A model generated the notes under the pieces. The model was given only the letters and a program-made list of their open reading frames with translations. It was not told the origin of the DNA and searched no databases. This document shows positions 15,088 through 24,046 of a DNA stretch of 64,000 nt, piece after piece. The stretch spans positions 1 through 64,000 of the forward strand of contig JAMOUW010000079.1 in the NCBI GenBank assembly GCA_027067955.1, written 5' to 3'. Numbering within the stretch: position 1 is the stretch's first letter; every line of letters begins with the position of its first letter. Position numbers and translations under genes: made by a program. This DNA is from Thermaceae bacterium. GTDB lineage: Bacteria > Deinococcota > Deinococci > Deinococcales > Marinithermaceae.

Positions 15088-16731
15088 ATGACCGATCTTG
15101 ACATTGCCCAGAAGGCGAAGCTGCGTCCGATCCGCGAGATCGCCGGCGCGATAGGTATTCCCGAAGAGAAACTTTTCTATTACGGCACTCAGATGGCCAA
15201 GGTGGAGGGTGAACCCCCGCCGCGGCGGGGGAGATTAATTCTCGTTACCGCGCTTACCCCCACCCCCGCGGGGGAAGGCAAAACCACCGTATCCATTGGC
15301 CTCACGCAAGGTCTCGGCAAGCTTGGCAAGAAAACGGCCGTAGCGTTGCGCGAGCCCAGCCTGGGCCCTGTTTTCGGCGTAAAGGGCGGGGCCACCGGCG
15401 GTGGTTACAGCCAGGTGTTGCCGATGGAGGAGATAAACCTTCATTTCACGGGCGACTTCCACGCCATCACCAGCGCCGTCAACCTGCTTGCCGCGATGAT
15501 CGACAACCACATTCATCAGGGCAACTCCCTGGGGATCGAGCCCCGGCGGGTGGAGTACAAAAGGGTGCTTGACATGAACGACCGCGCCCTGCGCCAGGTC
15601 GTTACCGGTCTCGGCGGCCCTATCAATGGCGTGCCCGCCGAATCCGGTTTCGAAATCACCGTAGCTTCTGAGGTAATGGCCATCATGGCTCTTGCCCGCA
15701 CCATTCCCGAGCTCAAGGAGCGCCTGGGCAAAATCAGGGTCGGGTATACCTTTGACCGCAAGCCGGTTTATGCTCACCAGTTGAACGCGCACGGCGCCAT
15801 GACCGCATTGCTGGCCCAGGCCCTGAAGCCCAACCTGGTGCAGACCCTGGAAGGTCAGCCGGCTTTCGTGCACATGGGTCCTTTTGCCAATATCGCCCAC
15901 GGCGCAAACTCCGTGCGGGCCACCGAGATGGCGCTGGGATACGCCGACTACGTTGTTACCGAAGCCGGGTTCGGGTCCGACCTGGGTGCTGAGAAGTTTT
16001 TCAACGTCGTGAGCCGCGCCGGAGGTTTCGAACCGGAGGCGGTGGTTCTCGTGGCCACGATCCGCGCCTTGCGCTACCACGGTGGCGCCGATGATTACAA
16101 CGAGCCCAACCCCGAGGCCGTTGATCAGGGGCTTGCCAACCTGGCCCAGCACGCAGGCAACATCCGCCAGCACGGTTTTGATCCGGTAATTGCGCTCAAC
16201 CATTTCACCTCCGATACCGAGGAGGAAGTGGAGCTGGTGCGCGCCTTCGCCAATAAGTACCACCTGCGTTTTGCGGTGGCGGAGGTATGGGCCAAGGGAG
16301 GAGAAGGTGGCCGCGCTCTCGCCGAGGAAGTGCTCGCTGCTCTGGAGACCCCGGGCAAGCTCCAGCCTCTCTACGATCCCGAGGACGACTTGAAGTCTAA
16401 GATTCAGCGCATCGCCACGGAGGTATACGGCGCAGCCGGTGTCAGCTACACCAAGAAGGCGCGTACCGCCCTGCGCCGGATCGAGCGCGATGGTTGCGAC
16501 CGCCTCCCGGTAGTCATGGCCAAGACCCCGGCGAGTCTTTCGGACGACCCCAAGAAACGGGGCCGTCCCAGCGGTTTCACGGTCACGGTCACCGACCTCA
16601 AGTCTCGTTGCGGTGCGGGGTTCGTGGTCGTCTATATGGGCGATGTCATGACCATGCCCGGCCTGCCCAAGGTGCCGGCGGCCGAGCGCGTGGACGTTGA
16701 CGAGGGCGGAAAGATCGTCGGACTTTTCTAA
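15088..16731 (+). CDS. fhs: Formate-tetrahydrofolate ligase
   Basis: A 547 aa enzyme of normal length making 10-formyl-THF from formate, ATP and THF in the cytoplasm. The P-loop-like TPTPAGEGKTTVSIGL is at about residue 54-69, followed by REPSLGPVFGVKGGATGGGYSQ, the conserved folate/formate region. Start set by the leaderless -10 at 15076. Monocistronic: mtaB diverges upstream, and a strong hairpin follows 16 bp after the stop. Confidence 0.97.
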   Translation: MTDLDIAQKAKLRPIREIAGAIGIPEEKLFYYGTQMAKVEGEPPPRRGRLILVTALTPTPAGEGKTTVSIGLTQGLGKLGKKTAVALREPSLGPVFGVKGGATGGGYSQVLPMEEINLHFTGDFHAITSAVNLLAAMIDNHIHQGNSLGIEPRRVEYKRVLDMNDRALRQVVTGLGGPINGVPAESGFEITVASEVMAIMALARTIPELKERLGKIRVGYTFDRKPVYAHQLNAHGAMTALLAQALKPNLVQTLEGQPAFVHMGPFANIAHGANSVRATEMALGYADYVVTEAGFGSDLGAEKFFNVVSRAGGFEPEAVVLVATIRALRYHGGADDYNEPNPEAVDQGLANLAQHAGNIRQHGFDPVIALNHFTSDTEEEVELVRAFANKYHLRFAVAEVWAKGGEGGRALAEEVLAALETPGKLQPLYDPEDDLKSKIQRIATEVYGAAGVSYTKKARTALRRIERDGCDRLPVVMAKTPASLSDDPKKRGRPSGFTVTVTDLKSRCGAGFVVVYMGDVMTMPGLPKVPAAERVDVDEGGKIVGLF

Positions 16732-16746
16732 CGACTGACCGAGATG

Positions 16747-16777
16747 CACCGGCGCCGCGGTTTGGCGCCGGTGTTTA
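16747..16777. terminator. Hairpin between fhs and small cupin
   Basis: CACCGGCGCC-GCGGTTT-GGCGCCGGTG is a perfect 10 bp stem followed by TTTACGTT on the plus strand. The T-run is short. It lies between convergent ends and may serve both genes. Confidence 0.7.
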
Positions 16778-17074
16778 CGTTGCGCCCAGCTTGACCACGA
16801 GGGCGCGGAGAATGCCGGATCCGGTGTTTTCTACTGCGTGCGGCGTGCCTGCGGAGCACGGGATCAGGTGGCCGCTACGCACATCCGCCCGTTCGTCGCC
16901 CACGATGATCACTCCGCAACCTTCGAGCAGGTAGATGAAGATGTCCACCGGGGCGCTGTGCCTGCGAAGATTCTCTCCGGGCTCGAGCGTCACCATGAGC
17001 ACCTGCCCTGCTTCGTGGTCGTAAATCTTGCGTACCTGTGCCCCGGACTTTTGCACTGCATCTACGATTTCCAT
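16775..17074 (-). CDS. Small cupin-domain protein
   Basis: About 99 aa. A single cupin barrel, with YDHEAGQVLMVTLEPGE leading into the metal region around RRHSAPVDIFIYLLEG and PHAVEN. The first histidine motif is incomplete compared with classical cupins, so metal binding is uncertain. The 156 aa track ORF is too long: GGAGGGT about 8 nt upstream of ATG 17074 marks the true start. Divergent from the ilv leader region. Confidence 0.7.
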   Translation of the reverse strand: MEIVDAVQKSGAQVRKIYDHEAGQVLMVTLEPGENLRRHSAPVDIFIYLLEGCGVIIVGDERADVRSGHLIPCSAGTPHAVENTGSGILRALVVKLGAT

Positions 17075-17256
17075 AGCAGCACCCTCCCGGTATTCGCCAG
17101 TTCTCCGGTCTGCGCCGTGGTTGCATTCTGGCATACTCCCGGTGGACGGCGCCGCCGTATCGGATGTCGTTCCGTTCGCTGGCGCGCGGGGTTCGGGCAA
17201 TATGTGCAAATAAGCGATCACCGCCATGCTCCTGCTGCCGGACATTGCCGACCTCC

Positions 17257-17285
17257 TTGACAGGTTGCATCTTCCGGCATAGAAT
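17257..17285 (+). promoter_or_regulatory. Strong ilv operon promoter
   Basis: A perfect TTGACA (17257-17262), a 17 bp spacer and TAGAAT (17280-17285). Transcription should begin near 17292, only about 4 nt before the leader-peptide ATG. This is the best consensus promoter in the window. Confidence 0.85.
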
Positions 17286-17295
17286 CGGCGGCAAG

Positions 17296-17376
17296 ATGTC
17301 TGCGTTTGTGAGCATCATTATCAACCCCGCGCTCGACCTAGTACTAGGTCGGGGCGGGGGTGGCTTGCTTACGTAG
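17296..17376 (+). CDS. ilv operon leader peptide (attenuator)
   Basis: A 26-codon frame, MSAFVSIIINPALDLVLG and onward, ending GGGGLLT-stop. It holds three consecutive Ile codons and an LDLVL segment whose codons include two CTA, a rare Leu codon in this GC-rich DNA, plus GTA for Val. All three products of the downstream operon's pathways are thus sensed. The frame starts about 4 nt after the predicted transcript start, so it is nearly leaderless. Its 3' part overlaps the hairpin arm used for antitermination. It is absent as such from the ORF track, which shows only a longer frame beginning upstream of the promoter. Confidence 0.8.
   Translation: MSAFVSIIINPALDLVLGRGGGGLLT
17334..17363 (+). 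promoter_or_regulatory. Pause hairpin and antiterminator arm of ilv leader
   Basis: CGACCTAGT-ACTAGGTCG (17334-17351) is a perfect 18 bp palindrome inside the leader-peptide codons. The following GGGCGGGG (17352-17359) is exactly complementary to CCCCGCCC (17404-17411), the left arm of the terminator. A ribosome stalled on the Ile/Leu/Val codons would open the first hairpin and favour the antiterminator pairing. Confidence 0.7.
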
Positions 17377-17401
17377 CGCGTCTTCAAGGTAGAGCAAACC
17401 G

Positions 17402-17431
17402 CACCCCGCCCTAGCGGCGGGGTGTTCGTTT
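17402..17431 (+). terminator. ilv attenuator terminator
   Basis: CACCCCGCC-CTAGC-GGCGGGGTG (17402-17424) followed by TTCGTTT. It is a strong stem just before the ilvB ribosome site and competes with the upstream GGGCGGGG arm. Confidence 0.75.
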
Positions 17432-17451
17432 GCCGGGAGGGGGAGTGCGGA

Positions 17452-19134
17452 ATGAATGGAGCGGAAGCCATACTGGAAGCGCTGGCGCGGGAGGGCGTGG
17501 AGGTGATCTTCGGGGTGCCCGGCGGGGCAAACATGCCTTTATATGATGCGATGTATACCAGGCCGCGGTTCAAGCACGTGCTGGGGCGCCATGAGCAGGG
17601 GTCGATCCATGCGGCAGAAGGTTACGCTGGCAGCTCCGGGCGCACCGGGGTAGTTTTCGCAACCAGCGGGCCGGGAGCACTCAACCTGGTAACCGGCCTT
17701 GCCGACGCACTCATGGATTCGGTGCCTCTGGTGGCGATCACCGGGCAGGTCTCCAGGGCCGCCGTAGGTACCGACGCTTTCCAGGAGGCCGACGTTACCG
17801 GGGTCACCATGCCCGTTACCAAGCACAACTACCTCGTTCAAGACGTTGACGAGATACCCCGCATCGTAAAAGAAGCCTTTCTCATCGCTTCTACCGGCCG
17901 GCCGGGGCCGGTCCTGATAGACGTCCCCAAAGACGTTCAGCTGGAAGAATTCAGCGGCGACTTTGATGTTCAACCTGATTTGCCGGGGTACAAGCCCACG
18001 GTGAAGGGGCACCCCCGCCAGCTGGAAAAGGCGCTGGCGGCGCTGGGGCGCGCTCGCAGGCCGGTGATGATGGTGGGCGGCGGCGGCCACGACGCCGCCG
18101 ACTTTCTCCGCCACTTCGCCGAGAAGTCCAGGATCCCCGTGATAACCACACTGAAGGGTTTGGGGGTGCTTCCGGGCAACCATTCGCAGGTACTGGGTAT
18201 GCCGGGAATGCACGGTACCGTGGCAGCCAATCGCGCGCTGCAACATGCCGACCTGATTCTGGCTATTGGCATGCGCTTCGACGACCGTATCACCGGAAAC
18301 ATCGAGAAGTTTGCTCCTGACGTGGAAACCATAGTGCACGTGGACATCGACCCCGCCGAGATTGGCAAAGTGGTCCGGACCGCCATACCGATTGTGGGTG
18401 ATGCGCGCTGGGTGGCTGAGAGGCTCGCCCAGACCGCGAAACCTCTGGATATCAGCGACTGGTGGGATCGGATTCACGAGTGGCAGCAGCGGCACCCCCT
18501 GCCCACACCGGAACGCGACAGGCTCTCTTCACAGGAAGTAATCAGGGCGTTTTGGGAGGCCACCGGCGGCGACGCTTTCGTTACCACCGGTGTAGGGCAG
18601 CACCAGATGTTCGCCGCACAATTCTGGAAACCCAACCGTCCGCGCAGCTTCATTACTTCGGGCGGGCTGGGAACCATGGGCTTCGGTCTTCCGGCGGCGA
18701 TCGGAGTACAGGTGGCGCACCCGGATGCCACGGTCATCAACTTTGACGGCGACGGCTCTTTTCAGATGACCTTGCAGGAGCTGGCTACGTTGTTCAAATA
18801 CCGTCTGCCCGTCAAAACCGTTTTGTTAAACAACGGCTATCTGGGAATGGTGAGGCAGTGGCAGGATCTGTTCAACGAAAAGCGTTACGCCGAGGTGCAC
18901 CTGGAAGATTCGAATCCCGACTTCGCAAAGCTGGCTGATGCGTTTGGGGTCAGGGGGTTTACGGTGGAGAAACGCGAAGACCTGGTAGAGGCTGTTAAGG
19001 AAACCCTCGTTCACCCGGGCCCGGTGCTGGCGGAGTTTCGGGTCTTCCACGAAGAAGGGGTGTTCCCGATGATACCCGCAGGCGGCAGCGCCGAGGACAT
19101 GATCATCGAAAACCCCCGGGAGGTGCAGCAATGA
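17452..19134 (+). CDS. ilvB: Acetolactate synthase large subunit
   Basis: About 560 aa thiamine-diphosphate enzyme that condenses pyruvate with pyruvate or 2-oxobutyrate, the first common step to Val, Leu and Ile. Signatures: FGVPGGANMPLYDAM, the catalytic-Glu region RHEQGSIHAAEGYA, and the ThDP site GDGSFQMT...NNGYLGMVRQWQ. The track start (GTG 17422) lies inside the attenuator stem; ATG 17452 has GGGAGGGGGA upstream and gives the normal N-terminus MNGAEAILEAL. Overlaps ilvN by 4 bp. Confidence 0.97.
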   Translation: MNGAEAILEALAREGVEVIFGVPGGANMPLYDAMYTRPRFKHVLGRHEQGSIHAAEGYAGSSGRTGVVFATSGPGALNLVTGLADALMDSVPLVAITGQVSRAAVGTDAFQEADVTGVTMPVTKHNYLVQDVDEIPRIVKEAFLIASTGRPGPVLIDVPKDVQLEEFSGDFDVQPDLPGYKPTVKGHPRQLEKALAALGRARRPVMMVGGGGHDAADFLRHFAEKSRIPVITTLKGLGVLPGNHSQVLGMPGMHGTVAANRALQHADLILAIGMRFDDRITGNIEKFAPDVETIVHVDIDPAEIGKVVRTAIPIVGDARWVAERLAQTAKPLDISDWWDRIHEWQQRHPLPTPERDRLSSQEVIRAFWEATGGDAFVTTGVGQHQMFAAQFWKPNRPRSFITSGGLGTMGFGLPAAIGVQVAHPDATVINFDGDGSFQMTLQELATLFKYRLPVKTVLLNNGYLGMVRQWQDLFNEKRYAEVHLEDSNPDFAKLADAFGVRGFTVEKREDLVEAVKETLVHPGPVLAEFRVFHEEGVFPMIPAGGSAEDMIIENPREVQQ

Positions 19135-19643
19135 GGCACGTGGTCAGTGTTCTGGTGGAGGATCACCCGCGGGTCCTGACTCGTATCACCGCTCTTTTCG
19201 CGCGTCGCGGTTTTAATATCGAATCACTGGCTGTGGGCAGGACGCACATGCCCGGGCTCTCGCGTATCTCCATCGTGGTTCTCGGGGATGATCGCATGAT
19301 CGAGCAGGTCGAGAAGCAGCTGAACAAGCTCATTGAGGTCATCAAGGTTACCGACCACAGCGAGCCCCACGTAGAGCGAGAAATGGCGCTCGTCAAGGTG
19401 CGCACCGAAGGGGTGGAGGAGAGGTTGCAGATTAAGGAGATTGTAGAGGCCTTCAGGGCGCGGCCGGTAGACGTAGGGCGTACCAGCTCGACATACGAGG
19501 TGACCGGTGACCCGGGTAAGATCGAGGGGTTCATAGCCGGATTGGAGGCTTACGGGGTGCTCGAGGTGATGCGCACCGGCGCCGTAGCAATGAGTCGCGG
19601 CGAGGCTATACTGAGGCCCAGATTGAAAAAGGAGGCTGTATGA
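19131..19643 (+). CDS. ilvN: Acetolactate synthase small (regulatory) subunit
   Basis: A 170 aa regulatory subunit. An N-terminal ACT domain ([32 protein letters not shown], in which the valine-binding loop lies) is followed by the C-terminal ALS-SS domain. It confers valine feedback and activates IlvB. Both flanking junctions are ATGA overlaps, with ilvB before and ilvC after. Confidence 0.97.
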   Translation: MRHVVSVLVEDHPRVLTRITALFARRGFNIESLAVGRTHMPGLSRISIVVLGDDRMIEQVEKQLNKLIEVIKVTDHSEPHVEREMALVKVRTEGVEERLQIKEIVEAFRARPVDVGRTSSTYEVTGDPGKIEGFIAGLEAYGVLEVMRTGAVAMSRGEAILRPRLKKEAV

Positions 19644-20665
19644 ACGTTTATTACGACCACGACGCAGACCTGGGATTCATTCGCGACAAGAAGGTGGCCA
19701 TCCTGGGATACGGTTCCCAAGGGCACGCCCACGCGCTCAACCTGCACGAGTCCGGAGTACCGGTGATCGTGGGTTTGCGTCCCGGTTCGCGCCGCTGGGA
19801 TCAGGCGCGGGAGGCGGGGCTCGAGGTGGCCGCCGTGCCCGAGGCCGTGTCCCGGGCCGATGTGGTAATGATCCTGCTGCCCGATGAGGTGCAGGCACAG
19901 GTGTACCGCGAAGAGGTAGAGCCCAACCTGAAGGAGGGGACAGCGCTCGTTTTCGCCCACGGCTTCAACGTTCACTTCGGTCAGATCAGGCCGCGGGCCG
20001 ACCTGGACGTTTGGATGGTGGCGCCCAAGGGACCCGGACACCTGGTCCGTAGCGAGTACCAGGCGGGGCGCGGGGTGCCGGCCCTGGTGGCCGTACACCA
20101 GGACGCTTCGGGTTCGGCGTTGCCCACGGCGCTAGCTTACGCCAGGGGCATCGGCGCCACCCGGGCCGGGGTAATCCCCACCACCTTCGCCGAGGAAACC
20201 GAGACCGACCTTTTTGGGGAGCAGGCGGTGCTTTGCGGCGGGACCAGCCAGCTGGTCACTTATGGTTTTGAAACCTTGATCGAAGCGGGCTACAAGCCGG
20301 AGATTGCCTATTTTGAGGTGCTCCACGAACTCAAGCTGATAGTGGATCTTATGTATGAGTCGGGACTTGCGGGCATGCGCTTCTCGATTTCCAATACTGC
20401 CGAGTATGGCGACTATACCCGCGGGCCGCAGGTAATCGGGCCCGAGGTCAAAGAGCGCATGAAAGAGGTCCTGCGCCAGATTCAGGAGGGCGAGTTCGCC
20501 CGTGAATGGGTACTGGAGAATCAGGCAGGAAAGGCAGTTCTGGAAGCCAAGCGCCATAAGTGGGCCCGTCACCCCATTGAGCAGATCGGCCCCAAGTTGC
20601 GGGCAATGATGCCCTTCCTCAAAGCGCATATCAGTGAGGAGGACGTAGGCGATGCGACGGATTAA
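19640..20665 (+). CDS. ilvC: Ketol-acid reductoisomerase
   Basis: A 341 aa class I enzyme that isomerises and reduces acetolactate with NADPH. The N-terminal Rossmann motif is [13 protein letters not shown], and the knotted C-terminal domain has the metal-binding acidic residues ([13 protein letters not shown]). The stretch [10 protein letters not shown] carries the Ser/Arg pattern that usually means NADPH preference. Overlaps leuA by 14 bp. Confidence 0.97.
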   Translation: MNVYYDHDADLGFIRDKKVAILGYGSQGHAHALNLHESGVPVIVGLRPGSRRWDQAREAGLEVAAVPEAVSRADVVMILLPDEVQAQVYREEVEPNLKEGTALVFAHGFNVHFGQIRPRADLDVWMVAPKGPGHLVRSEYQAGRGVPALVAVHQDASGSALPTALAYARGIGATRAGVIPTTFAEETETDLFGEQAVLCGGTSQLVTYGFETLIEAGYKPEIAYFEVLHELKLIVDLMYESGLAGMRFSISNTAEYGDYTRGPQVIGPEVKERMKEVLRQIQEGEFAREWVLENQAGKAVLEAKRHKWARHPIEQIGPKLRAMMPFLKAHISEEDVGDATD

Positions 20666-22184
20666 GATCTTTGACACTACCTTGCGCGACGGCGAGCAGT
20701 CGCCCGGTGTGGCCCTCAGCCCGGACGAAAAGGTGGCGATCGCCAAACAGCTTGCGCGTTTGGGCGTAGACATTATCGAGGCGGGTTTTCCCATCGCCAG
20801 CCCCGGTGATTTTGCGGCGGTGCGCCGCATCGCCGAAGAAGTAGAAGGTCCAACGATTGCCGCTTTGGCACGCACCGCCAAAGCGGACATCGAGCGGGCT
20901 GCGGAGGCGATAGAACCCGCATCCCGGCGGCGCATTCATACTTTCATTGCCACCAGCCCGGTTCACATGGAAAAGAAGCTACGCATGACCCCCGATGAGG
21001 TGGTCGAAAAGGCCGTGTGGGCGGTGAAGCTGGCGCGTACCTTTGTCGACGACGTGGAATTTTCCGCCGAGGATGCAGGACGCAGTGATCCCGACTTCCT
21101 GGTGCGTATTTTTGGAGCTGCCATAGAGGCTGGGGCGACCACGATAAACATCCCCGACACGGTTGGATACCAGGTACCCTGGAAGTTCGCCGAACTAGTC
21201 GGTTACATCATCGAACATACCCCGGGTTCCGACGGGGTGGATTGGTCGGTGCATACCCACGACGACCTTGGTCTGGCGGTGGTTAACAGTCTGGCGGCGG
21301 TGCGCGCCGGAGCGACCCAGGTAGAGTGTACCGTCAACGGCATCGGCGAGCGAGCAGGCAACGCCAGTCTGGAAGAGGTGGTGATGGCCCTGTACACCCG
21401 GCGCGATTTCTTCGCGGCCGAAACCGGGGTCAACACCCGCGAGCTCTACCGCAGCAGCCAGCTTGTCAGCCGCCTTACCGGAATGGTGGTGCCTCCCAAT
21501 AAGGCAATTGTGGGCAGGAACGCTTTTGCCCACGAATCGGGTATTCATCAGGACGGTGTTCTCAAGGCGCGCGAAACCTACGAGATCATGAATGCGGAGA
21601 TAGTGGGGCGCGAAGCGGCGGTCATGGTACTGGGCAAGCACTCGGGGCGGCATGCGTTCAAGAAGGCGCTTGCGGAATTGGGTTATGAGGTAAACGACGA
21701 CGAGTTAAAACCGCTGTTTGCTCGCTTCAAAGAGATTGCCGATCGCAAGAAGCAGGTGACCACCGAGGACCTCATCGCTCTGGTCGAAGACGAGCGCACG
21801 CGCGCCCCGGAGATGTTCAAGTTGCTGGACATGCAGGTGCATTCGGGGCTTGCTCTTACCCCGGTGGCCACCGTGAAGGTAAAGACGCCCGATGACGAGG
21901 TAACCGAGGCCGCCACGGGTGACGGTCCGGTGGACGCGGTTTACAAGGCCATCAGCCGCGCTGTGGGGCTGGCCCCAACGCTCGAGCGCTATCGCATTGA
22001 GGCCACCACCGGCGGTACTGAGGCGCTGGGCGAGGTAATGGTGCGGTTGCGTCAGGGTACCGTGGTGGTTACCGGGCGGGGAATCGCCCCCGACATCGTC
22101 GAGTCGTCGGCCCGCGCCTACCTGGACGCCCTCAACAAGCTCGTTTCCGGCGTGGGCGCGCGCGAGACCATCGAAGCGCCGTAG
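20652..22184 (+). CDS. leuA: 2-Isopropylmalate synthase
   Basis: A 510 aa enzyme committing 2-oxoisovalerate to leucine with acetyl-CoA. Catalytic TIM barrel with [14 protein letters not shown] at the N-terminus, [13 protein letters not shown] (metal His pair) and [12 protein letters not shown]; a flexible subdomain; and a C-terminal LeuA dimer/regulatory domain from about 380, which normally mediates leucine feedback. The start overlaps ilvC; no separate promoter is visible. Confidence 0.96.
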   Translation: MRRIKIFDTTLRDGEQSPGVALSPDEKVAIAKQLARLGVDIIEAGFPIASPGDFAAVRRIAEEVEGPTIAALARTAKADIERAAEAIEPASRRRIHTFIATSPVHMEKKLRMTPDEVVEKAVWAVKLARTFVDDVEFSAEDAGRSDPDFLVRIFGAAIEAGATTINIPDTVGYQVPWKFAELVGYIIEHTPGSDGVDWSVHTHDDLGLAVVNSLAAVRAGATQVECTVNGIGERAGNASLEEVVMALYTRRDFFAAETGVNTRELYRSSQLVSRLTGMVVPPNKAIVGRNAFAHESGIHQDGVLKARETYEIMNAEIVGREAAVMVLGKHSGRHAFKKALAELGYEVNDDELKPLFARFKEIADRKKQVTTEDLIALVEDERTRAPEMFKLLDMQVHSGLALTPVATVKVKTPDDEVTEAATGDGPVDAVYKAISRAVGLAPTLERYRIEATTGGTEALGEVMVRLRQGTVVVTGRGIAPDIVESSARAYLDALNKLVSGVGARETIEAP

Positions 22185-22192
22185 GAGCCGTC

Positions 22193-22423
22193 ATGCCCCC
22201 TGGTATAAACGAAATCGAGGAGTGGGTGATCAAAACCGAGGCGCGCCTGGGGGCAACGGTGGAGCCTGACGCCCAGCGCATATTTGCCGCCTATCACCGG
22301 GTTCTGCGCTGTTTCGTGCGCGATCTGGAGGATCCACGGGACATTGCCCTTTCGCGCGCCGCGGCGCTGATGCTGGTACAGGAGCTGATACTGCAAAAAG
22401 AAGGCCGCAGTGGCTGCGAGTAA
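22193..22423 (+). CDS. Small conserved-looking protein between leuA and cimA
   Basis: A 76 aa protein, all-helical in appearance (INEIEEWVIKTEARLGATVEP...FAAYHRVLRCFVRDLEDPRD...ALMLVQELILQKEG), without signal peptide or membrane span. TAGGAG lies just before ATG 22193, and the 3' end overlaps the cimA GTG by 14 bp, so it is truly embedded in the operon. I do not recognise a family. A regulatory or chaperone role for LeuA or CimA is only a guess from position. Confidence 0.7.
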   Translation: MPPGINEIEEWVIKTEARLGATVEPDAQRIFAAYHRVLRCFVRDLEDPRDIALSRAAALMLVQELILQKEGRSGCE

Positions 22424-24014
22424 CGGCGGCTTGGCGGGAATCCGGATAGAGGTGCTGGACACCACGCTCCGGGACGGTACCCAGGCGGAGGGAGTCGATC
22501 TTTCCGTCCGTGACAAGGTTACTGTGGCCGAAGCGCTGGCGGGATTTGGCATCGACCTGATCGAGGGAGGATGGCCGGGCTCCAACCCCCGTGACGCGGA
22601 GTTTTTCGGGCTCATGCGGGAACGGGCTCTTCCCGGCGGCGCGCGCCTTACTGCTTTCGGCGCCACCCGCAGAAAGGATCTGTTGCCGGAGGATGACCCC
22701 TCCCTGGCGGCCCTGATGGAGTCCCTAACGCCCGTGATCACTATTTTTGGTAAGTCCTGGACTTTGCACGTCACCGATGCCCTGGGAGTGAGCCTGGAGG
22801 AAAACCTGGTAATGATCCGCGAGTCGGTGTCCTTTTTGCGTGCTGCCGGTCGGCGGGTGATTTACGACGCCGAACACTTTTTCGACGGCTATGCGGATGA
22901 CGCCGCCTACGCCATGGCGACGCTGGGGGCGGCCGCCGAAGGCGGGGCCGATACTTTGGTGCTGGCCGACACCAACGGCGGCCGCCTTCCTGAAGAGGTC
23001 TTTACCGCCACCCGGCAGGTTGTGGCGCGTTTCCCGCGACAGGTTATCGGTGTTCACGCCCACAACGACGCCGGGCTGGCCGTGGCCAACAGCCTGGCGG
23101 CGCTGCGGGCGGGGGCGCGCCACCTTCAGGGCACCATCAACGGCTACGGCGAGCGGGCCGGCAACGCCAGCCTGACGAGCCTGATCCCCGCCTTGGTGCT
23201 CAAGTACGGTGCCGACCTGAAGGCAGCCGAGAACCTGGAAAAACTGCGTGAGCTGGCCCATTTCGTTGACGAGCGCGCCAACCAGCACCCCGATAAGCGT
23301 GCTCCCTACGTTGGCGACGCCGCCTTTGCCCACAAGGGCGGGGTACACGTTTCGGCGGTCCTCAAGAACCCGCGAACCTACGAGCACGTTGAACCCGAAC
23401 GGGTGGGTAACCGGCGCCGTTTCCTGGTTTCCGATCTCTCCGGCCGCTCCAATTTGCTGGCCAAACTGGCCGAGGCGGGGATCGGGTTGAGCAGGGACGA
23501 AGCCAGCCCCTTGCTCGATGAGGTTAAGGCGCTGGAGCGCGACGGCTACGCCTTCGAAGCCGCAGACGCCTCCTTCTTTTTGCTTGCCCGGCGGCTCCGT
23601 GGCGGGGGGGAGCCGTTTACCGTGAGCGCCTTCAAGAGCTGGACCAGTGGCGACGCCCACGGCCGCTGGCAGGCCGAAGCGACGATTCAGGTTGAAGTAG
23701 GTGGCCGCTCGGTTCACACCGCTGCCTGGGGCGAAGGGCCGGTGGGAGCCCTCGACAACGCCTTGCGTAAGGCCTTGCTCGACTTTTTTCCAGAGCTGGC
23801 GGAAGTGAGGCTGGCTGACTACAAGGTGCGGGTACTGGAGGGCCAGCAGGCGGGCACCGCCAGCGCGGTGCGGGTGCTGGTGGAGATGGAGCACCCGGCG
23901 GGGCGCTGGAATACCGTCGGTGCCAGCGCCAACGTGCTCGAGGCCTCCCTAAAGGCTCTGACCGACGGTTACGCTTACGCCTTGCTCAAATTGACGCCCG
24001 GGACCGGGAGCTGA
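22410..24014 (+). CDS. cimA: Citramalate synthase
   Basis: A 534 aa CimA-type enzyme making (R)-citramalate from pyruvate and acetyl-CoA, the threonine-independent entry to isoleucine. It resembles LeuA but has the CimA wording: LDTTLRDGTQAEGVDLSV, IEGGWPGSNPRD, FGKSWTLHVTDALG, EHFFDGY, HAHNDAGLAVANS and [11 protein letters not shown]-terminal LeuA-like regulatory domain is present from about 400. The start is GTG 22410. With ilvB, ilvN and ilvC in the same transcript it explains why the leader peptide carries Ile codons. Confidence 0.94.
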   Translation: MAASNGGLAGIRIEVLDTTLRDGTQAEGVDLSVRDKVTVAEALAGFGIDLIEGGWPGSNPRDAEFFGLMRERALPGGARLTAFGATRRKDLLPEDDPSLAALMESLTPVITIFGKSWTLHVTDALGVSLEENLVMIRESVSFLRAAGRRVIYDAEHFFDGYADDAAYAMATLGAAAEGGADTLVLADTNGGRLPEEVFTATRQVVARFPRQVIGVHAHNDAGLAVANSLAALRAGARHLQGTINGYGERAGNASLTSLIPALVLKYGADLKAAENLEKLRELAHFVDERANQHPDKRAPYVGDAAFAHKGGVHVSAVLKNPRTYEHVEPERVGNRRRFLVSDLSGRSNLLAKLAEAGIGLSRDEASPLLDEVKALERDGYAFEAADASFFLLARRLRGGGEPFTVSAFKSWTSGDAHGRWQAEATIQVEVGGRSVHTAAWGEGPVGALDNALRKALLDFFPELAEVRLADYKVRVLEGQQAGTASAVRVLVEMEHPAGRWNTVGASANVLEASLKALTDGYAYALLKLTPGTGS

Positions 24015-24035
24015 GTTCCCGGTCCCGGGCGTCAA
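23991..24035. terminator. 19 bp hairpin at the end of the ilv-leu-cim operon
   Basis: TTGACGCCCGGGACCGGGA-GCTGAGT-TCCCGGTCCCGGGCGTCAA is a perfect 19 bp stem. The cimA stop TGA lies in the 7 nt loop and the left arm is coding sequence. No T-run follows on either strand. It separates convergent cimA and lipoprotein genes, so it may act on both strands or protect the 3' end. Confidence 0.65.
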
Positions 24036-24046
24036 AATGCAATAGC

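Noticed and set aside
15235-16749. 504 aa minus-strand ORF opposite fhs
   Set aside because: The plus strand encodes full-length formate-THF ligase with all motifs; long antisense frames are common in GC-rich codon usage, and the translated sequence has His/Gly/Val-rich shadow composition.
17164-17376. 70 aa ORF covering the ilv leader peptide
   Set aside because: Its first 44 codons precede and include the promoter; only the last 26 codons lie downstream of the predicted transcript start.
22725-23894. 389 aa minus-strand ORF opposite cimA
   Set aside because: Antisense shadow of an unambiguous citramalate synthase.
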